A DNA stretch of 64,000 bases from JABMQW01 sp964439935 (GCA_964439935.1 CAYTPW010000002.1:168027-232026); one strand, 5' to 3'; shown: positions 17,588 to 27,239, numbered from the stretch's first letter. A program made the numbers and translations. Notes: generated by a model from the sequence alone, not told the origin.

Positions 17588-18760
17588 ATGACTACATTAT
17601 TTGCCTTTGTTATTGTTATAACCGTCCTGGTATTTGTTCATGAACTGGGTCATTACCTGGCGGCGCGATCGGTTGGTGTCCGGGTGGAACGATTTTCGAT
17701 TCTATTACCACCCCGGTTGCTATCATTCACTTCAGTAGCCGATGGCTGGGAATTTCGGTTTTTCTTTATCGGTCGCGATGAAACCAGGAAACTGGTCTGG
17801 AAACCGGTCTATACCCGCTTTATCAATAAACCGGGTCGTCGTGGCAGCCTGACCGAATATACCCTGGCACTGATACCTTTCGGTGGCTATGTAAAGCTGT
17901 CCGGAATGATCGACGAAAGCCTGGATTCGACTGTCGAACACGCCCCTTATGAATTATTGACCAAGCCGCGCTGGGCGCAGGCCTGGGTAATGAGCGCCGG
18001 TGTGATTATGAATATTGTGCTGGCATTCATTTTATTCTCCTGGATTGTAGGAATCACCGGCATACCGGCGATCAGCGACGAACCGGTAATTGCCGGTATA
18101 TTAGAAGATATGCCGGCCGAACAACTTGGTCTGCAGCCCGGTGATCGAATTCTGGCCATTGATGGCGTTCAGGTGGTAACCTGGACTGAAATGACTTATC
18201 TAATTCGACCCCGGCCGGGGGATGCTGTCAGTTTGCGTTGGGAGCGCAGCGGTGTCATTCATGAAGAAAATGTGACCATCGGTATCGATCCCTCGCCCTT
18301 GAGCGCCGATTCGACCGGCATGCTGGGAATCGCACCGGAATGGGAATATACCCCGGTTAATTTTATCGGAGCCTTACGGGCTGGAGCGATATCTACCGTT
18401 AATGGATTTGGGCTGATCTATTTGTCCTTGAAAATGATCGCGGATGGAACTGCTTCGGTCAAAGATATTGGCGGTCCGATTGCGATTGCGCAAATTGCCG
18501 GCGATGCAGCTGAGATGGGCTGGATTTACCTGGTACAATTCATTGCCCTGATCAGTGTGAATCTGGCTTTTATCAATATACTGCCGGTGCCCGGCCTGGA
18601 TGGGGGGCATATTCTGGTGATTATCATCGAAGCACTGCGACGCAAGCCGTTGACCATCAAGACCCGGATGATAATTCAACAGATTGGTATGGCGATCCTG
18701 ATGGTCCTGATCCTGGTCATCATGTATAATGATATCTGGAAATTGATATTTACCAGATAA
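17588..18760 (+). CDS. rseP: RIP zinc metalloprotease RseP (site-2 protease)
   Basis: 390 residues. The zinc motif HELGH is at 18-22 in the first membrane segment; the second motif, LDG at 337-339 (VPGLDGGHIL), provides the third ligand. One PDZ domain lies between (about 180-250). It cuts membrane anti-sigma factors and leftover signal peptides. An extra stretch of about 25 residues (FIGRDETRKLVWKP...FINKPGRRGS) sits between VERFSI and EYTLALIPFGGYVKL, where short RseP proteins have a tight turn. It ends the bamA-lpx operon. Confidence 0.94.
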   Translation: MTTLFAFVIVITVLVFVHELGHYLAARSVGVRVERFSILLPPRLLSFTSVADGWEFRFFFIGRDETRKLVWKPVYTRFINKPGRRGSLTEYTLALIPFGGYVKLSGMIDESLDSTVEHAPYELLTKPRWAQAWVMSAGVIMNIVLAFILFSWIVGITGIPAISDEPVIAGILEDMPAEQLGLQPGDRILAIDGVQVVTWTEMTYLIRPRPGDAVSLRWERSGVIHEENVTIGIDPSPLSADSTGMLGIAPEWEYTPVNFIGALRAGAISTVNGFGLIYLSLKMIADGTASVKDIGGPIAIAQIAGDAAEMGWIYLVQFIALISVNLAFINILPVPGLDGGHILVIIIEALRRKPLTIKTRMIIQQIGMAILMVLILVIMYNDIWKLIFTR

Positions 18761-18778
18761 ATCCGGTTGTCAGGCGGA

Positions 18779-18801
18779 TTGACCGAGCACGGTCAGTTTT
18801 T
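18779..18801 (+). terminator. Terminator after rseP
   Basis: TGACCG (18780-18785), loop AGCA, CGGTCA (18790-18795), then GTTTTTC. It overlaps the last codon of the convergent gene on the minus strand. The stem is short, but the T run follows directly. Confidence 0.55.
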
Positions 18802-19530
18802 CTGCCGTTTACGTTTTAGCAGGTCCCCGATCCCAAAGGGGGCGTAATAAATATAGAATGATATTATCGCCACAACTTCCAAAGTAAGAATATACCAGGG
18901 CCAGGGACCCATGAAATCGATCAATGAGCCATTGACCGGCTTATGACAGATAAAGAGATAGTTACCTCCGGTCAACCAGTTGAATCCGGCAATGAACACC
19001 ATATAGATATTGGTAACGGCAAAGACTTTCCAGATTGAGCGCTGGGTGGGCCGGTAGCCCGTCACAAAGGTCATGTACAGGCAGGCCAACACAATCAATC
19101 CATGGGACACGAAAAACTGGAAAAAGCGAAAATGGGGGAAACTGTAAATTCCGATATCGGGGGTCAATAATGCCTGAATCGCCCCGCCCAGGCCCCAGAA
19201 ATAATTCAACTCGTACAGTTTATAATTATTATTGATCAACATCACCGCCGATAATATGATGGCCAGGCCGCACAGGTGCAGCGGCAACGAAGTTGCTACC
19301 GACCAGGTCCCGTTAGACAGGTGCCAGATATTCAGTGATAACTCTTGAGCAATCAGCAGAAAGGCAATCGTGTAGCGGGTATAATTATTTAAGCTGGTTT
19401 TGGTGAATTGATTTCGAAATAAATATAATAGCAGATAGATGGCGAACAGGACCACCAAAGCAATTAGATGTGATGTTGAGAAAAAAACGAATTGCCCCCC
19501 GGCATATTCCGAGCCGAAATATTTACCCAT
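18793..19530 (-). CDS. TIGR02206 (YwaF-like) integral membrane protein
   Basis: 245 residues with seven or so hydrophobic segments. The N-terminus (GSEYAGGQFVFFSTSHLIAL) and segments such as LPLHLCGLAIILSAVMLI, YFWGLGGAIQALLTPDI and HGLIVLACLYM match the YwaF family of bacterial membrane proteins. No function is established. It stands alone, convergent with rseP. Confidence 0.85.
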   Translation of the reverse strand: MGKYFGSEYAGGQFVFFSTSHLIALVVLFAIYLLLYLFRNQFTKTSLNNYTRYTIAFLLIAQELSLNIWHLSNGTWSVATSLPLHLCGLAIILSAVMLINNNYKLYELNYFWGLGGAIQALLTPDIGIYSFPHFRFFQFFVSHGLIVLACLYMTFVTGYRPTQRSIWKVFAVTNIYMVFIAGFNWLTGGNYLFICHKPVNGSLIDFMGPWPWYILTLEVVAIISFYIYYAPFGIGDLLKRKRQKN

Positions 19531-19613
19531 GCCAAAATCTCCCTTGAGCCCAGTTTTTTAGTTGGTGAATCCCGGGAAGATAAAACAGAATCGACGAAAA
19601 ACGCTATTACAGA

Positions 19614-20333
19614 TTAGAGGATTGTAGAATTTGCTTCTTTCAGCTTCAGGATCAGTGAGCCATATTTTAATTTTATATTAATCTTTACCGGCAAGCGCCG
19701 TTTGTCATCGCTGAGCCAAACTTCAATATCACCCTGATTTTTGAACAATGCGCGCTGAGACCGGAACGGTTTCACCACCAGGCAGGAATATTTACCGGCC
19801 GGTACGTTGACCTGCTGTTTCTCGATCACCGTGAGTTGAAAGTCGGTTTGTTTATTATTATCGAAGGTTACCAGTTGCAGGGTATTGCCGATTTTTAAGG
19901 GCTGGGACCGGAGATAATAAAATAGTGAGTAGGGATCACGAACTGGTTTGGTAATAGCTACCGTATCTTTACCGGTAACGGCGATTGAATCCCGGTAATT
20001 AATAATGGTGGTCACCTTGCGGTGGTAGCGACCTTCGTTAATATTTTTTTCCACCCGATAGGTAAACATTTGTTGATCATCAAACCAGATATCGATTTTG
20101 TCACGGATTTTAAAAATACGGTCGGCTACCTCCCCGGTGCGAGCCTGATAATTAATATGATAGGCGGTAATATCGTCTAGCTGTTCACGTTTCACCACTG
20201 TTAGCACTGCTTCACCAACCGGCAGCACGTTGAAGCGGGCGGTATACTTAAGTTGTTCACCAGGCTTAAATGGTGATTCCTGGGCATTCGAGCAAACGCA
20301 AAAGATTAACAATAGAATTAAGTAGCGAATCAT
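19614..20333 (-). CDS. DUF3108 domain exported protein
   Basis: 239 residues with a signal peptide (LILLLIFCVCSNAQ) and a DUF3108 domain that begins FKPGEQLKYTARFNVLPVGEA. Family members are periplasmic beta-rich proteins of unknown role. Its ATG overlaps the tsaC stop (ATGA), so it ends an lpxL-tsaC-DUF3108 operon. Location beside an acyltransferase hints at an envelope role, which is inference. Confidence 0.85.
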   Translation of the reverse strand: MIRYLILLLIFCVCSNAQESPFKPGEQLKYTARFNVLPVGEAVLTVVKREQLDDITAYHINYQARTGEVADRIFKIRDKIDIWFDDQQMFTYRVEKNINEGRYHRKVTTIINYRDSIAVTGKDTVAITKPVRDPYSLFYYLRSQPLKIGNTLQLVTFDNNKQTDFQLTVIEKQQVNVPAGKYSCLVVKPFRSQRALFKNQGDIEVWLSDDKRRLPVKINIKLKYGSLILKLKEANSTIL

Positions 20334-20917
20334 GAACGTCTTTTCAATAATTTCATTTTATGCTGCTGCCAGCGGTAAATAGTTGAACCGTTTGATGGTG
20401 GTAATCGGCCGCCATCAATCAGCAAATCAAAATCGGATTGGAAGGTTTCCATTATTTTAGCTGGATCATTCAGGGGACGCTGTCCGGATTTATTTACACT
20501 GGTGGTTGTGATCGGAACGCCGGTCAGGCGGGCCAGTTCCAGAATAAAAACGGCCTTCGGGATTCGGATTCCCAGCGTTTTTTCCGGACCCAGAATAGTA
20601 TCGACAACTACACCAGGCTTGACCGGAATAATGACCGTTCGGGGTCCACCCAGGTATTCCCGGATCAGCGGAAATTCGCCCTTGTCCAAACTGGTCCAAA
20701 TCAGTGCAGTTTCCAGATCGGGGGCAATGACGCTGATCGGACCGGACCGTTGTTTGACCCGGTTCATTTTTGTGATTGCAGCTGGATTCCCGGCGTCACA
20801 GCCAAAACCGTATAATGTATCGGTGGGGTAGACGATTAAACCACCGGATCGGATTACTTTGGCAGCCTGAGTCAGCGCCGCGGGTGCATCGACACTAGTT
20901 ATTTTAGCGGTTGTCAT
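20330..20917 (-). CDS. tsaC: Threonylcarbamoyl-AMP synthase (YrdC/Sua5 family)
   Basis: 195 residues with the YrdC core: GLIVYPTDTLYGFGCDA, KQRSGPISVI, GPRTVIIP, GIRIPK and TSVNKSGQRP. It makes threonylcarbamoyl-AMP for the t6A37 tRNA modification. The ATG at 20917 forms an ATGA overlap with the upstream acyltransferase stop, which fixes the start; an in-frame ATG 39 bases further upstream would lie inside that gene. Confidence 0.95.
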   Translation of the reverse strand: MTTAKITSVDAPAALTQAAKVIRSGGLIVYPTDTLYGFGCDAGNPAAITKMNRVKQRSGPISVIAPDLETALIWTSLDKGEFPLIREYLGGPRTVIIPVKPGVVVDTILGPEKTLGIRIPKAVFILELARLTGVPITTTSVNKSGQRPLNDPAKIMETFQSDFDLLIDGGRLPPSNGSTIYRWQQHKMKLLKRRS

Positions 20918-21777
20918 TTGGTAACAGGCGGTTTGGATTTCCAGCGTTGGTGCCACCAGAAATATTGTTCCGGATGTTGTTTTATCCGCTGCTCCAGGAC
21001 GGTGGTATACTTCTGCGTTATACTCTTGATGGTGTCATTTTTGGTACTGTTAATCGGTTCAAAGTCCAGATAATATTCGCCGTCCTGCTCATAGCAGGCA
21101 CCGAACACCATCGGTGCCCCGGTTTTCAGATGAAACAGGGCCGTTCCTTTTGGTGTTGAAGATGGAATACCGAAGAAATCCACAAAGACGCCGCGCCGGC
21201 GGGCGTCCTGATCGCTGCCCAGGGTCAATAGTTTTTCATCTGCCAGGGCCTGGTACATATTATCCAGCGATTCTTTACGATAGATGGGCACAGTGCCGGC
21301 GTCACCACGCAATTCCTCGAAGAATCGGTTGGCACCCCGGTTTTTTTGTTTAACAGCCACCGGTACCACCGGATAACCGCTGTAGCCGGTCCAGGCTGCG
21401 TAAACCTCCCAGGCCCCAAAATGACCGGAAACCATGATCACACCGCGTTTTAAAAGGAAGGCATCATCCAAATAATGTTGCCCGGTCACATGAACTTTCA
21501 GATCTTTATATTTTTTCGGGATCGTGAAAAAAAGCAGCATCAGACGTAAAAAGAACTGATAGCACTGTTTTAGTGTATCTTCCTGCCAGGCCGCTGATTT
21601 TTTCGGAAAGGCTCGTCGAATATTGGATTGGGCTGCCGCCTTTCTTAAGGGGAGCCAATTGTAGATCAATCCCGCTGCCCGCAGTGCCAGTCGGTTTCGA
21701 GACCGGTCAGATAGCAGACCGAGCCATTTAGAAAACAAGCCCAGGAACAGATAGGATAGTCTATGGTATAACTGCAT
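20914..21777 (-). CDS. Lipid A biosynthesis (LpxL/HtrB-type) acyltransferase
   Basis: 287 residues, one N-terminal membrane segment, then the LPLAT domain. The catalytic HX4E motif appears as SGHFGAWEVYA; GSDQDARRRGVFVDFFG and PKGTALFHLKTGAPMVFG are typical of the family. It probably adds a secondary acyl chain to lipid A, using the output of the lpx genes at 12-15 kb. First gene of a three-gene operon with overlapping stops and starts. Confidence 0.92.
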   Translation of the reverse strand: MQLYHRLSYLFLGLFSKWLGLLSDRSRNRLALRAAGLIYNWLPLRKAAAQSNIRRAFPKKSAAWQEDTLKQCYQFFLRLMLLFFTIPKKYKDLKVHVTGQHYLDDAFLLKRGVIMVSGHFGAWEVYAAWTGYSGYPVVPVAVKQKNRGANRFFEELRGDAGTVPIYRKESLDNMYQALADEKLLTLGSDQDARRRGVFVDFFGIPSSTPKGTALFHLKTGAPMVFGACYEQDGEYYLDFEPINSTKNDTIKSITQKYTTVLEQRIKQHPEQYFWWHQRWKSKPPVTK

Positions 21778-21928
21778 AATATTAGAAGGGCCAATTTATT
21801 GACGGGTTTATTCAGTTTTCAAAGTAAATTTTAATAGTAATTATCGGGTTCGGGACAATAATGCCGAATGGTTTACGGTGAAAACTAGCAATAATGATAT
21901 TGAACCAAGCAACAGGTAAACTGGTAAC

Positions 21929-23296
21929 ATGAGAATATTTTATCGGATTGTTTTAATTATTCCACTGCTTTCTGTGGCTTTTGGTGAATCCTTGGTTTAC
22001 AAAGTTCCGATACAGGGAACGATCGACCTGGGAATACCGCCATTTATTGAGCGCGCCATCGAAAATGCTGAAGAAAATAACGCTGACGCGATTATTTTCG
22101 ACATCGATACTTTCGGCGGCCGGGTTGACGCGGCCACCCAGATTAAAGATGCCATTCTAAGCACTCAAATACAGACAATTGCCTTTATTAATCGACGGGC
22201 AATTTCGGCCGGTGCTCTAATTTCCTTATCCTGTGAAAAAATTATCATGACTGGCGGTGGCACTATCGGGGCCGCCACGGCGGTGGATATGTCCGGCGAA
22301 AAAGCCAGCGAAAAAGTTATTAGCTATATGCGCGAAGAGATGGCTTCGACGGCCGAGCGCCGTGACCGGAATGTGGAGATCGCTACGGGCATGGTGGATG
22401 AAGAACTTAATTTTACGCACCTGGTGATTGATGGCGATTCGGTTGAGGTTACCGACCTTGAGGGTCGCAAGGAAGGTAAGCTGATTACACTTACCACCGA
22501 GCGGGCGCTTAAATATAAAATAGCGGATGAGACTGCTGAAGATCTGGATGAAGTCCTGGAAATCATCGGGCTGAGCGGAGCGGAAGTCCGGATTGAAGCA
22601 GAGAGCTGGTCGGAGAACCTGGTGCGCTTCTTAACCAATCCGATCGTAGCCTCACTGCTGACCACCTTTGGTTTTCTGGGGATCCTGTTTGAATTGCAGA
22701 GTCCCGGCTGGGGTATCCCCGGTACTTTTGGCGCGATCTGTCTGGCCCTGTCTCTGGGTGCATCCTATCTGGCCAATCTGGCATCGATGACCGATTTTTT
22801 GTTCATTATCGTTGGCGTGGTATTATTACTCTTAGAAATTCTGGTGATTCCCGGTTTCGGCCTGGCAGGCATTCTGGGAATCGTATTCATTTTCGGGGGC
22901 ATGTTTGCCCTGATGGTACCGGATGTTCCGGTAGGACATGAGGTGTATTCAATGGCATTGACAGGTATAGCAATTGGAATAGTTGGCGGAATCATCGGGC
23001 TGGTGCTGATGTTCCGGATACTGGTAAAAACCGAATTCTGGAAAAAAATTACTGCACCGGGAACCCAGCGGCATGAAGATGGCTATGACACATCGATTGG
23101 ACTGGAGCCGTTTGTCGATAAACTTGGTCAGGCGACCACTGACCTGCGTCCTTCCGGTTGGGTGACTATTGATGAGCAGCGCATGTTTGTTGTAACCGAA
23201 GGTGAATTTGTTCAAAAAGGTGATCCGGTAAAAGTCCTGGCGGTCGAAGGCAACCGGGTCGTGGTCCGTAAAATTAATGTTGATATAAAGGAGTAA
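21929..23296 (+). CDS. nfeD: NfeD-family membrane serine protease (long form)
   Basis: 455 residues. After a signal peptide (to about 19) comes a ClpP/SppA-like protease domain with NRRAISAGALISL (the nucleophile Ser is in ISAGA) and MTGGGTIGAATAV. Four to five membrane segments (about 235-370) follow, then a C-terminal OB-fold NfeD domain (about 385-455). Long NfeD proteins cleave membrane-protein tails such as those of stomatins. The gene is two bases from floA, the usual partnership. Confidence 0.93.
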   Translation: MRIFYRIVLIIPLLSVAFGESLVYKVPIQGTIDLGIPPFIERAIENAEENNADAIIFDIDTFGGRVDAATQIKDAILSTQIQTIAFINRRAISAGALISLSCEKIIMTGGGTIGAATAVDMSGEKASEKVISYMREEMASTAERRDRNVEIATGMVDEELNFTHLVIDGDSVEVTDLEGRKEGKLITLTTERALKYKIADETAEDLDEVLEIIGLSGAEVRIEAESWSENLVRFLTNPIVASLLTTFGFLGILFELQSPGWGIPGTFGAICLALSLGASYLANLASMTDFLFIIVGVVLLLLEILVIPGFGLAGILGIVFIFGGMFALMVPDVPVGHEVYSMALTGIAIGIVGGIIGLVLMFRILVKTEFWKKITAPGTQRHEDGYDTSIGLEPFVDKLGQATTDLRPSGWVTIDEQRMFVVTEGEFVQKGDPVKVLAVEGNRVVVRKINVDIKE

Positions 23297-23298
23297 TC

Positions 23299-24297
23299 AT
23301 GACAACCGTATCGTTAATTCTGTTAGCAATTGTAATTGTATTTTTAGCGATTATCTTTTATTTCGTCCCGATTGGTTTGTGGATTCAATCAGTCGTCAGT
23401 CTGGGGCTGGGGCGAATAACGATTATCGACCTGATCCGGATGCGCTTGCGAAAAATACCGCCGCGCCTGGTGGCCGATGGTGTGATCAACAGTCATAAAG
23501 CCGGTATCGAATCGATTACTACCGATGGCCTGGAAACCCATTTCCTGGCGGGTGGTAATGTGGCCAATGTAGTGGCGGCCCTGATTGCCGCTGATAAGGC
23601 CAATATTGGACTGAATTTTGCCACTGCTACAGCCATTGACCTGGCGGGTCGGGATGTAAAAACGGCGGTTCAGACCAGCGTTTATCCCAAGGTTATCAAT
23701 GCCCCCGTTGATGGTACATTGGCAGCGGTTGCCAAAGATGGTATTGAGGTGAAAGCGCGGGCGCGGGTGACGGTACGGACCAATATTGCCGGTCTGGTTG
23801 GTGGTGCTACTGACGAAACGATCATTGCCCGGGTGGGCGAAGGTATCGTATCCGCGATCGGTTCTTCCGATACTTATAAAGCGGTTCTAGAGAATCCTGA
23901 TAATATATCCAAAGCCGTGCTTGCCAAGGGTCTGGATGCCGGAACAGCCTATGAAATTTTATCGATCGACATTGCTGATGTTGATGTTGGTAAAAATGTT
24001 GGTGCCAAGCTGCAGGGTGATCAGGCCGAAGCCGATCTGCAGGTAGCCAAGGCGCGGGCTGAAACCCGCCGGGCCATGGCCGTAGCTGCCGAACAGGAAA
24101 TGAAGGCCCGAACCCAGGAAATGCGCGCCAAGGTGGTTGAGGCGGAAGCCGAAGTTCCCACTGCCATGGCCCAGGCTTTCCGGGAAGGCAAGCTGGGTGT
24201 ATTCGATTATTATAATATGCGCAATATTGTCGCCGATACCGATATGCGCGAAGCCATATCCGGTAAGGATAAAGCTACTGAACAGGACGAGGATTAA
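23299..24297 (+). CDS. floA: Flotillin-like protein FloA (UPF0365)
   Basis: 332 residues, one N-terminal membrane segment (about 4-30), a PHB/SPFH-type core, then a coiled coil rich in Ala/Glu (about 240-310). GDQAEADLQVAKARAE and the RKIPPRLVADGVINSHKAGI segment match FloA. The protein organises membrane microdomains. AAAGGAGT precedes the ATG. Upstream NfeD is its standard partner. Confidence 0.95.
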   Translation: MTTVSLILLAIVIVFLAIIFYFVPIGLWIQSVVSLGLGRITIIDLIRMRLRKIPPRLVADGVINSHKAGIESITTDGLETHFLAGGNVANVVAALIAADKANIGLNFATATAIDLAGRDVKTAVQTSVYPKVINAPVDGTLAAVAKDGIEVKARARVTVRTNIAGLVGGATDETIIARVGEGIVSAIGSSDTYKAVLENPDNISKAVLAKGLDAGTAYEILSIDIADVDVGKNVGAKLQGDQAEADLQVAKARAETRRAMAVAAEQEMKARTQEMRAKVVEAEAEVPTAMAQAFREGKLGVFDYYNMRNIVADTDMREAISGKDKATEQDED

Positions 24298-24304
24298 CTA
24301 GTCG

Positions 24305-24802
24305 ATGGAAGGATCCGGTTACTGGGTAATTCTGGCACTGATCTATCTGCTGTCAATGTGGGCTAAAAAACGCCGGCAGGCTGAACGGCGCCGGCAGCTG
24401 GACCTGGAAGATGATGGAACGATCGAACCGCGTGATCCGCGGCCAGCGCAACCGCAGTTTTTAAGCAACCTGCTGCGGGATGCGGGTTTCGATTTTGCTG
24501 AGGAGCCGAAAGCAGAAATTGCTGAAGAATATAGCGAACCGGTGGTTGAACCAGCGCCTGACACTATTCGGGAACGGATGGCGGATTTCGACCAGGAACC
24601 GGATACTTTCGAAGCGTCGGAGGAATCATATTCTCCGGTACACCTAGAAATGCAGCGCCAGAGTGAGATTGCCTATGCAATTCCTACTACCAGCAGGAGT
24701 AAATTGATTCCGGATCTGGATGATCTGGATGATCTGCGGGAAGCAATAATTCTCAAGGAAATCCTGGATAAACCGCGGGCGCTACGGCGCCGGATACGCT
24801 GA
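24305..24802 (+). CDS. Small membrane-anchored acidic protein of unknown function
   Basis: 165 residues. One N-terminal hydrophobic segment (GYWVILALIYLLSMWA) is followed by a basic patch (KKRRQAERRRQ) and a long low-complexity acidic tail rich in Glu, Asp and Pro, ending in ILKEILDKPRALRRR. It starts seven bases after floA, so it is probably part of the nfeD-floA unit. No family recognised; it could be a membrane-domain adaptor, but that is only context. Confidence 0.7.
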   Translation: MEGSGYWVILALIYLLSMWAKKRRQAERRRQLDLEDDGTIEPRDPRPAQPQFLSNLLRDAGFDFAEEPKAEIAEEYSEPVVEPAPDTIRERMADFDQEPDTFEASEESYSPVHLEMQRQSEIAYAIPTTSRSKLIPDLDDLDDLREAIILKEILDKPRALRRRIR

Positions 24803-24810
24803 TTTAAATA

Positions 24811-24842
24811 CTGCGGGCTGTCTCAAAGGCAGCCCGCTGCTT
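24811..24842. terminator. Bidirectional terminator between the nfeD-floA operon and coaE
   Basis: GCGGGCTG (24813-24820) pairs with CAGCCCGC (24830-24837) around a 9-nt loop, in the 39 bases between two convergent genes. An AT-rich stretch flanks it on both sides. Confidence 0.65.
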
Positions 24843-25435
24843 TATACTAATTTAGTATAGATCTCCTGGACTTGGGCCAGGAGTTCTTGCTCGGTACCAT
24901 TATTTCGAATAACAAAGTCAGCCATTCCCGCCTTATCTTCATCGGTCCACTGCAGGTCATTGCGTTTTAATATTTCTTCACGGGTGAGGGTGCCCCGTTG
25001 CAGGGCCCGCTCGATGCGGTGGCGCATGGTAGAAGATACGACAATGACATAATCCATATGCTGATCCGATCCCGATTCGTAGATCAACGCAGCATCAAAT
25101 AGCAATAATGCATAATCGTTGGCCGCCAACTGTTTATCAAACTCCTTATCATAGGCTTCCGATACGAAAGGATGAATGATTGCATTCAGGCGTAGTTGAT
25201 GATCTTCATCCTGGAATGCGACCCGGGCCAGTTTTTTGCGATCGATTTCGCCCGCGGGATTCAAAATATCGGTTCCAAATTCCGCGATCAGTTCGTTCTG
25301 AACCGGGCGATTATCCTCCAATAGTTTTTTTGCAATCGTATCAGCGTCAAAGATACAGGCGCCCAGTTCAGCGAACATTTTACTGGCAGTACTCTTGCCG
25401 CTACCGATTCCTCCTGTGAGACCGACTTTCAACAT
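24842..25435 (-). CDS. coaE: Dephospho-CoA kinase
   Basis: 197 residues. P-loop GLTGGIGSGKSTASKMF at 5-21, FDADTIAKKLLE and LLFDAALIYESG match CoaE. It performs the last step of coenzyme A synthesis. Its ATG is one base from the adk stop, so coaE is translated with adk. Confidence 0.95.
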   Translation of the reverse strand: MLKVGLTGGIGSGKSTASKMFAELGACIFDADTIAKKLLEDNRPVQNELIAEFGTDILNPAGEIDRKKLARVAFQDEDHQLRLNAIIHPFVSEAYDKEFDKQLAANDYALLLFDAALIYESGSDQHMDYVIVVSSTMRHRIERALQRGTLTREEILKRNDLQWTDEDKAGMADFVIRNNGTEQELLAQVQEIYTKLV

Positions 25436-25436
25436 T

Positions 25437-25997
25437 TTATTTTAAAACCTCCAAAATGCGTTCGGTTATTTCAGCTATGGCTCCAATGCCATCTACTTCT
25501 GCTACTAGATTAGTTTGCTGGTAATATTTCAGCAAGGGCTCAGTTTGCCGACGATAAACCTCCTGTCGTTCACGAATCACCTGCGGTGTATCGTCGCTCC
25601 TGCCGGAGGTCTGCCCCCGCAGAACCAGCCGTTTAATCAATTCTTCTTCGTCGGCAGTCAAGCTGACAACCGCATCGAGTTTTTGCCCCAGATCAGCCAG
25701 AATCTGATCCAGCCCTTCAGCCTGGGGAATCGTGCGGGGAAAGCCGTCCAGCAGATATCCCGGATCGCAATCGGGCTGCTGCAGCCGCTGTTCCATCATC
25801 AGCAGTAGCAGCTCGTCCGGTACCAGCTGACCGGCATCCATGAATTTTCGGGCCTTTTGTCCCAGCTCTGTATCAGCCTGCACCTCGGCCCGCAAAATAA
25901 CACCGGTCGATAGATGTACGATCCGGTAATGTTCCTTGATGTTGGCTGCCTGTGTTCCTTTGCCTACTCCGGGAGGTCCCAGCAAAACCAGTTTCAT
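25437..25997 (-). CDS. adk: Adenylate kinase (short-lid type)
   Basis: 186 residues. GPPGVGKGTQAANI P-loop, HLSTGVILRAE (NMP-binding), GYLLDGFPRTIPQAEGL, and a short lid at RGQTSGRSDDTPQVIRER without zinc cysteines. It converts AMP and ATP to ADP. The ATG at 25997 has GAGGAAAG just upstream and gives the canonical MKLVLLGPPG start; longer in-frame readings were dropped. Confidence 0.96.
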   Translation of the reverse strand: MKLVLLGPPGVGKGTQAANIKEHYRIVHLSTGVILRAEVQADTELGQKARKFMDAGQLVPDELLLLMMEQRLQQPDCDPGYLLDGFPRTIPQAEGLDQILADLGQKLDAVVSLTADEEELIKRLVLRGQTSGRSDDTPQVIRERQEVYRRQTEPLLKYYQQTNLVAEVDGIGAIAEITERILEVLK

Positions 25998-26021
25998 AAC
26001 TTTCCTCTGTATCAATTTAAG

Positions 26022-27239
26022 TTAGATTAATATTCCGGCAATCGTAGCCGTCAACCAGGAGGCCAGGGCTCCGCCGATCATGGCCTTAAACCCCAGTTTG
26101 GCTAATTCCCGGCGTCGACCGGGGGCCAATCCGCCGATTCCACCGACCTGAATACCGATCGATGCGAAATTGGCGAAGCCGCACAGAGCGTAGCTGGCAA
26201 TAATGGCCGTACGGTCGGATAATTGTCCGGCGGCCCGTAATTCACCAAGATCACTGTAGGCGACCAGCTCGGTTAAAATGATTTTTTCGCCCATCAGGGT
26301 GCCCATGATGCCCGACTCTGCCCAGGGGATCCCCATTGTCCAGGCCAGCGGCCGGAAAATCCAGCCCAGGATCGTCTCCATCGATAAACCGACCGTACCC
26401 AGCAAGGCATTTACCATAGCGATCAGGGATAAAAAAGCCAGCAGCATGGCAGCCACATTTACGGCTAGTTTCAGTCCGTCTCCGGTTCCCAGCGTAATCG
26501 CCTCCATCATGTTACCGGCCGGTTTTTCAACATCAATTTTCAGGTCGCCCATTGTAGCTGATTCTTCCGTCTCGGGGTAGATGATTTTGGCGACCACCAG
26601 GGCGGCTGGCGCGCTCATGATCGAAGCTGCCATCAGATGGCCGGCAATACCCGGTATATCGGTTAGCATTTTCACATAGATCGCCATGACACCACCGGCC
26701 ACGGTGGCAAAGCCACCGGTCATGACCGCCAGCAGTTCCGATTTGGTCATCTTATCAATAAACGGACGGATTATAAACGGTGCCTCGGTCTGACCGACAA
26801 AGATGTTGGCGGAAACACTGAGTGTTTCCGAACCGCTGGTACCCATCGTTTTCTGCATCGCCTTGGCAATCCATTTAACGACAAATTGCATCACTCCCAA
26901 ATGATACATGACCGCCATCAGGGCCGAGAAGAAAATGATCGTTGGCAGTACTCGAAAAGCAAAATTCATTAAGGGACCTTCCACGACCCCGGTCCCGAAC
27001 GATTTAAACAGGAAATCGCTACCCACATCGGAAAAACTGAGTAGTTTTTTAATACCCGTATCGATGAAACCAAAGAACGGGTGACCAAGTGGTGTTTTTA
27101 GAATAAAGACCGCAAATGTAAGCTGGAGCCCCAGTCCCAGGAAGACCAGGCGCCAGGGTATTGCTCGCCGGTTATTAGACATGCCATAGGCTATTGTCAG
27201 CAGAATAAAAATACCTAGAATCCCAATTAATCGTTCCAT
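26022..27239 (-). CDS. Concentrative nucleoside transporter (CNT/NupC family)
   Basis: 405 residues, about ten hydrophobic segments. VFVGQTEAPF appears here as IFVGQTEAPFIIRPF, the CNT substrate/ion-binding motif, and GGFATVAGGVMAIYV is the second one. It imports nucleosides using an ion gradient. Its ATG overlaps the tdk stop (TAATG). With tdk, udk and cdd close by, this forms a nucleoside uptake and salvage cluster. Confidence 0.93.
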   Translation of the reverse strand: MERLIGILGIFILLTIAYGMSNNRRAIPWRLVFLGLGLQLTFAVFILKTPLGHPFFGFIDTGIKKLLSFSDVGSDFLFKSFGTGVVEGPLMNFAFRVLPTIIFFSALMAVMYHLGVMQFVVKWIAKAMQKTMGTSGSETLSVSANIFVGQTEAPFIIRPFIDKMTKSELLAVMTGGFATVAGGVMAIYVKMLTDIPGIAGHLMAASIMSAPAALVVAKIIYPETEESATMGDLKIDVEKPAGNMMEAITLGTGDGLKLAVNVAAMLLAFLSLIAMVNALLGTVGLSMETILGWIFRPLAWTMGIPWAESGIMGTLMGEKIILTELVAYSDLGELRAAGQLSDRTAIIASYALCGFANFASIGIQVGGIGGLAPGRRRELAKLGFKAMIGGALASWLTATIAGILI

